Shown here: positions 58,375 through 64,000 of the stretch, piece by piece
Layout: every line of letters starts with the position of its first letter
Position numbering within the stretch: position 1 is the stretch's first letter
Assembly (NCBI GenBank): GCA_036346405.1
Contig: CM070548.1
Coordinates: 94,520,588-94,584,587 of the forward strand
Source of the DNA: Phyllostachys edulis
Taxonomy: Eukaryota; Streptophyta; Magnoliopsida; Poales; Poaceae
DNA: 64,000 bases
Direction: 5' to 3'
The notes under the pieces: model-generated
Told to the model about the DNA's origin: nothing
The model's input: the letters and a program-made list of their open reading frames with translations, nothing else
The model's database searches: none
Program-made: the position numbers and the translations under genes

Positions 58375-59391
58375 GCTCTGATACCATCTGTGGCACCCCG
58401 TGTCATTACCCCAGAGGGTAATCACACTTAAGTTTATGGATTACTATTCGTCTGCCCGGTAGAACACCGCTCTGACGAATAGTAAGCCTTACCAGAGTCA
58501 ACGTAGCAAAACAATAAAATAGAAAATGTACTTTTTATTCTAGTTAGCCACGCAAGGCTATGGTTCTTACAAATAGTAATTTACAACCGCAAAAATGGGA
58601 TCAAGTCCCTTCGCTTGCCTTCCTTGCTTCATCAATCTTCTACTCGTCCCATTCGTTGAAGAAGTTGCCCATCTCACCCTGGTCCTCGTAGCCAACGCCC
58701 TCGCCTCCTGCGGCCTCTTCAGTACCTGTGTGTCATTCGTCCCACTCGGGATAATTCCCGGCCGGACTAGGATCTACAAAGGAGAATACTAACAAGGTTG
58801 AGTACAAAAGTACTCTACAAGCATTAATTGCAAAAGATGCACTGTATGACTTATCCCTGTTCATTTTCATATTTTCTATATCATCTCTTTTCTAAAAATA
58901 ACAACTCGTTAAAACATTAAGTGGCAGATTTTAATACTGAAAACACTACTTGTCACTCAGAGAGAAGATAGACCCCCAGTGGTCCCGTAGACTCCAATCC
59001 AGGAGACTGGCATGAATTCATGATTTTATCTAGCACTGCGTAGGCTTTGTACCAGTTTACCCGTAGCTACTCTGAACTCTCTTTGAACTGGGTCCACCGT
59101 ATTTCCTTTTATGCGACTTCGAGTTCAGAATACAAAACGTTTTCGAGGTTATGTGATTAATTTCTCTACCCATTACGTTCCGTCGGTGTTGACCTTGTCA
59201 CGGTGCTGACCTTGTCATCCACTGAGTTCCAGCAATGTTGGTTGGGACAGCTTCTATCCTGCACCCAACACTCTACCTTAGCACTATAGTGCCTTGGATC
59301 CCCCACTTCCGGTCTCTCCTCATGGTTCTAGGTTCCTTCATCACCTTCACACATATTACTTACCCAATGTGAAGAAAATAATTATGTAACA
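58375..59391 (-). mobile_element. LTR (minus orientation) with adjacent Met-tRNA primer site
   Basis: 58375-58386 reads the complement of TGGTATCAGAGC, the usual Met-tRNA primer site. Two bases later the LTR end TGTGGCACCCCG begins at 58389. In the minus orientation this is the 5' LTR. The outer end is uncertain; ATGTAACA at 59391 would give about 1.0 kb. A partial homolog lies at 53843-53990. Confidence 0.65.
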
Positions 59392-60364
59392 AGGTATCAT
59401 TTTACGCTTCACCAAACGGGAAAATGGTTGGCATAAATCGTGTGGCGACTCCGGCCTGAAGCTTCACCCGAGAGGTCCTCCAAGACCTCCTGAGGAGTCC
59501 ACCAGAGTCTCCCCAGAGGTCCAGAGGATCTCGGGCGCCCACTTGAGGTCTCCCCAGAGGTCCAGAGGATCTCTCGGGCAGTCCTCCAAGGCCTCTCAGG
59601 AGGTCCAGCCGAACCTCCTAGAGGTCCAGAAAACTAGCCTGAGGAGGTCTTGAGACTCAGGACCTCCCAAGAGCTACGACCAGACCTGAGGGTGGGGGGA
59701 TCAAGAGACCAACCCGAGGAGGTCGTGGGACTTGGAAAAGTCCTAAATCTCCTGTGAACCAAACTAGTCCCAAGGATTAATGGCTAGTTCTCACAGCAGT
59801 TACAAGTGATGACATACATCCACAAGATACTTTATTAACAGCAAGGAGTTGCTTACAAAGTTCCTTACAAGCCACGACAGCAAAACAAAATACACAGCTG
59901 AAGTAAAACTAAGTCCATCCAATACACCACAAGTAATTGGCTGGAGGGCGCGGCCTAATTGTTCAGGTCCTCATCATCCTCAAAGGAGTCCTCTCCTGCT
60001 CAATTCATCAAATCAAGCAAGAATGAGCTCAACAACCGTGCTCGCAAGTTACACCCATCAATTAACAGAATGACATGCATAAATGGATATCTCAAAGGAA
60101 AGCATCATATGGTTGATTTGCATAAAGCCAAGTTTATTTCCAATTACAAGTATTAAGTTCCAAAGCATATAACAATAATTAAAATTCATTTTCAAAGTCT
60201 CATTTTATAGTTGGATAACTTTCACCAACAAGATGGTGAATGATACTCTCCTGTCACATGGCTACCCGCCCATAACCAAATGGATAGAAATCCAAAATCA
60301 ATTCCACAAGTCCTTTGAAAATACAACCAAGATCTAACTTTGAGCAGCTTTGCTAGCATGTCCA

Positions 60365-60440
60365 TAACCGCGGACACGGCTATTCGAATAGTTTTACACT
60401 CTGCAGAGGTGTGCAGCTTTACCCATAAGAGGTAATCCAC
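60365..60440 (-). repeat. Conserved LTR module, copy D
   Basis: The minus strand reads CCTCTTATGGGTAAAGCTG, the palindrome CTCTGCAGAG, GTAAAACTATTCGAATAG and the hairpin-capable TGTCCGCGGTTATGGACA. Best match to copy B. Confidence 0.8.
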
Positions 60441-61989
60441 TTATACTATCTACTCACACACTTCCGAAGGTGTGCGACTAAGGGATTACCACAAGGCCTT
60501 TACAATGCATCATTCCACCGCAATCCACCCTACTCTAAGGTTTCGCCCTACCCTACGGATAGAAACCCGTAGAGATCGAGGTCCCCCTCTTGAGCCATGT
60601 GGGAATTACATAGTCATAAAAGACAGGCCATAAAAGACCACCCACACCCCGGCCGGATCAACCATGATGGAACTTTGCAAATTAATTAGCCAGGTCTCGC
60701 CCATACAGGCATGTGGTTGCACGAAAAGGCATAGCAAAATACACTCGCAGATCGGTCCTTAACTGACCTAGGCGACTATTCCCAAACCCAAGGGCATCGA
60801 TCAACCATAAAGGCACGATCCCGTGCATCGACATGCACCAACCATACAACCAACTTCGCCCAAGTCTAAACCACTTTTCCAGTATATTTTGCTTTGTCAA
60901 AACATTTATAAATCCTTCATGACACACCAATGCCATGGGGACCTCCATGACACACCAATGCCATGGTTCAAATCATTTGGACAAGAAATATTTTTGGCCA
61001 AATCTTCCCAAATCAAGATTCTTTTCCTAAGCATGGCTAAGCTTCAATTTTTCAAAGGTCTTGGTCCACATTATTGCGTAAAACGAGGTTTTGCCTAGGG
61101 TGACAACATGTTCGGTTCAAGATCAGCAATGGTCATACAGAGGAATTAGGCATAACTATGAATTTAAAGACAGGTATTGAAATAACTTAGTAAAGTAAGC
61201 ATGCATTAACATTTGAAATGGAACATAGATATCTTGAAATAATAGGTGCAACATGGTCAAGGGTGTAACTTGCCTTGCTTAAAGGCCTGGGTGTCTTCTT
61301 CTTCTTTAGCGAGCTCTTGCTCCTCGGTGTCTTCACAATCTACAAGAGAAAACCAAAGCAACTCAATACAAACCTCAAATAAGATCCAAAGAAACTCCAA
61401 TAGAACCCCAAAATAAACCAACAAAGAGGTTAGGTGATCCGGTGGAGGTCCAAGGAGCCTGCTGGAGGAGGTCTAGAGTCTTAGAGGGGAGGTCTAGAGA
61501 GTTTGGAGAGAGATCCAAGAGCTAGCCGGGTGAGCCAGAGAGTGGAAATGAGCAAAAGGGTGAAGAGGAAGGGCTGCTCAAGCTTATATAGCCAGAGCTG
61601 CCAAGATTTTCAAGGGTATACGTGTTCAAGGGTTGGTGAAGGAATGATAGGAGCAAGTAAAAGATGAGACAAAAGATAGCCCGGTGCTGCCAAAAGGTAG
61701 TAGCATTTAATGCGACACAACATGCATTAAATGCTTTGAAGACTTCCAAGTGTAAAGGACATGGTCAAAGGATAAAAAAAGAGGTCGTGACTGACAAATG
61801 GGGCCAGTCAAAGCTTAAGGGAAGGTCCTGCGGAGACCTGGAGGAGATCGCGCAGAGGTCAGGGGAGGTCCTGACGGTCAGATCCACAGAGGGGAGGTCC
61901 CGACAGTCAGATCCACAGAGGGGAGGTCCCAACGGTCAGATACACAGAGGGGAGGTCCCGACGGTCAGATCCACAGAAGGGAGGTCCTG

Positions 61990-62415
61990 ACGGTCAGATC
62001 CACAGAGGGAAGGTCCTAACGGCCAAGATCTAATCAAGGGAGGTCCTGACGGCTAAGATCTCCAAAGGGGAGGTCTTAACGGTCAAGATGTAATCAAGGG
62101 AGGTCTGAACGGTTAAGATCTCTAAAGGGAGGTCCGAGCAGTTAAGATCTCTAAAGGGGGGTCCTAACAGTCGAGATCTAACAAAGGGAGGTGCGAGCGG
62201 TTAAGATCTCCAAAGGGGAGGTCCTAACGGTCAGATATAACAAAGGGGAGGTCTGAACGATTAAGATCTCCAAAGGGGAGGTCCTAACGGTTAGATCTAA
62301 CAAATGGGAGGTCTGAACGGTTGAGATCTCCAAATGTGAGGTCCTAACGGTCAGATCTAACAAAGGGAAGGTCTGAACGGTTAAGATCTCCAAAGGGGAG
62401 GTCCTGACGGTCAGA
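61990..62415 (-). repeat. 60-bp tandem array, inverted counterpart of 47455-47775
   Basis: Units contain GGTTAAGATCTCCAAAGGGG and GGTCAGATCTAACAAAGGG joined by GAGGTC words, about seven copies. A simpler 33-bp version (GGTCAGATCCACAGAGGGGA) continues left to about 61855. Confidence 0.88.
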
Positions 62416-63059
62416 TCTACGGAGGGGAGGTCCTAAAGGACACAGTGAGGTCCTGAAGGACACGGGGAGGTCCAAATAAGCGAGAAGGAGGTTCAAGGAG
62501 CTCGCGGAGGTCCAAACATGTGTTTTGAGAGTTCCCGAGGAATAGGAGCGGTACTACCGGCCGGTAGTACCGGTTGCTACAAAGCGGTATGGAATTTCCA
62601 GAACACATGCAAAGGAGAGCTGGATTTTTCCTAGGAGCGGTATGACCGCGAGTTGGATGGCGGTAATACCGGGTTGGCACGAGAAGGGATTTCCAAAGAG
62701 AAGGGTTCCAAAGAACACAGAAGGAGCTTAAATGAACATGAGGGGAGGCTTATGCCTGGGGAGGTCTAAGCCAGAGAAGAACCAAAGAGGAAAATCTGGA
62801 CCAAGGGAGGTCCAAGCACTTGGGAGGTCTAGACCTAAGGAGGTCTGGACCAAAGAAGAACAAAACAAGCACAGAAAGGGAGAGATCACCAAAACTCCAA
62901 CAAATCCAACAGACCAATAGAGAGTCTTTAGTTGAAGTTTGAGTTAGTCAATTGATATCCATTCTAAAAATTCCAAGTTAAGCTTTGAATTCTCATCAAA
63001 ACAAAATGATTCTTTTTATTTTGAAATTTTTAAAAAGGCTCCAAAATCAGGGTGTTACA

Positions 63060-64000
63060 ATACAGCCTCTGACCGAGTAAGAGTTTTGTTGGTCCTTATA
63101 TATTAACCATATGTAAAAGGGTCCCACCTTTTCCCTTATCTCTATCCTGCCATGGGCCCCCTTTACCAGCCATATAATTCTTATCTCTTTCATCTTTATC
63201 TCTTTCATTCGATTTGATTTTTAGAAATAATTTTGATGCAATACATATATGATACAACAATACGGTTTACATTTAAGATAACTATATTTATGTTCAAGAG
63301 GATAGCTTGTCTTAGTAATTGGAGAAAAGATCGGTGTCCCTCCTTCTTGCTCTCGGCCCGGCGCCTCCCTGTCGCCAGCTCTCTGCACCATCGCCACCTC
63401 CTGTGTCAGTCGCCGGCTCGGTCCCAGCCCATCCGAACCCCCCTGCATCACCACCTCACCCCGGGTTCTTTTGGTTGAAGCTCTCCTCCCATGGCGCCTC
63501 CTCCTCCAAACTCTCCACGCCGCGCCCGCCGCCACTCGTACCACCTCCGGCTCTGACACTGCTGCCAGCTCCTTCGCCCGCAAGTCTCTGCTCGGCCCGG
63601 CGTCGCTCGGCTGCTTTGGCCGCTCGGCCCGCCACTGGCTGACACTGCCTCTGGCTTTGATTCCTCCCTGGGTCTCGTCCCTTAGCGTGCCATCCTCAGC
63701 CCGCCCGCCTACTGATTCATGGCTGGCCGGCTCGGCCTCCGGTCGCCACAGCTCGGCTCGCCTATTGGCCCATCCCACCGCCCTGGACCCTATCCGCACT
63801 ATGCTCCCCTTCTTCCTTTTTTTTGCTACAACCGATTTTGTTTTATGTTGACCGTGATTTCCTTTTGATGTTTTGATGATTTTGATTTGTGATAATAGCT
63901 GCTCAGGCATGAGTGCTATGATGGAGATGGGTGCTACTGATGGTATTGATTCACCGCTGTACTGAGGTAATACTCCCCCTTAATCCTTATCTCTACTCCC
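63060..64000. other. No gene recognised; GC-rich block at 63310-63790
   Basis: The GC-rich part is open on both strands (Pro/Ser-rich on plus; Arg/Ala-rich on minus) with no domain. Short AT-rich flanks lie on each side. The window ends before a boundary can be set. Confidence 0.35.

Larger units (their letters stand above)
59441..63059 (-). mobile_element. LTR of the same family as the solo LTR at 46749, inverted orientation
   Basis: On the minus strand it starts TGTAACACCCTG (at 63059) and runs through the same ordered blocks as 46749-50908: a GACCTCC-rich part with the 60-bp array, module copy D, the CTGTGTATTTTGTTTTGCTG-type segment and the GGGACTAG.TTGGT.CACAGG segment. The far end near 59441 (GTCGCCACA on the minus strand) is tentative, since no target duplication was found (AATCG against ATACA). 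No primer site adjoins it. Confidence 0.7.

Noticed and set aside
63221..63910. Open frame of 229 codons on the minus strand
   Set aside because: Arg/Ala-rich product of a GC-rich block with open frames on both strands; no domain or splice support.

Overview
This 64-kb window is nuclear DNA from a grass (Poaceae). The evidence is two plant genes with introns, of which the ROP GTPase is nearly the same as rice OsRac3-type proteins, and a dense nested load of plant-type transposons (hAT, CACTA, MULE, LINE, Ty1/copia, Ty3/gypsy and a SMART-like small LTR element). The genus cannot be fixed from sequence reading alone.

Only two genes look intact. (1) Plus strand, CDS join(4656..4913, 7174..7542, 7616..12043): a 1684-residue BAH + TFIIS-N protein with GW/WG and five DLN motifs, the grass counterpart of Arabidopsis SUO. 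(2) Minus strand, eight coding exons between 35142 and 26827: a 214-residue type II ROP/RAC small GTPase. Its fourth intron is about 6.3 kb because it holds a SMART-like element that is itself split by a copia element.

Layout. 1-1440: LTR-like non-coding DNA. 1442-3690: MULE transposase relic split by a 1187-bp hAT element. 3876-4150: 31-bp minisatellite upstream of the SUO-like gene. 4500-12950: the SUO-like gene, with a 674-bp hAT element in intron 1. 13250-25945: a minus-strand LINE relic cut apart by a small hAT element, an undefined insert, a 4.6-kb CACTA element and a 5.3-kb chromodomain gypsy element. 26827-35400: the ROP gene. 35503-37312: non-autonomous short-LTR element. 38107-39088: MULE-type MITE. 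40850-43490: LTR-like DNA. 43552-52356: a long-TIR MULE carrying a plant mobile domain (PMD) gene, interrupted by a 4.2-kb solo LTR that in turn carries a MITE. 52400-54700: LTR fragments. 54762-57290: captured piece of the Elongator subunit gene ELP2, split by a 1.7-kb solo LTR. 58389-63059: LTR sequences in minus orientation, one an inverted relative of the solo LTR at 46749. 63060-64000: no gene recognised.

Insertion order can be read because target-site duplications are visible for most elements, and removing several insertions rejoins the interrupted coding frame (MULE transposase, PMD gene, ELP2, LINE reverse transcriptase). The observations most worth a second look are the PMD-carrying MULE, the ELP2 fragment between short direct repeats, a conserved about 75-bp module shared by four otherwise different LTR-like regions, the ROP prenylation switch at its last intron, and copia LTR differences that fall at CAG/CTG sites.
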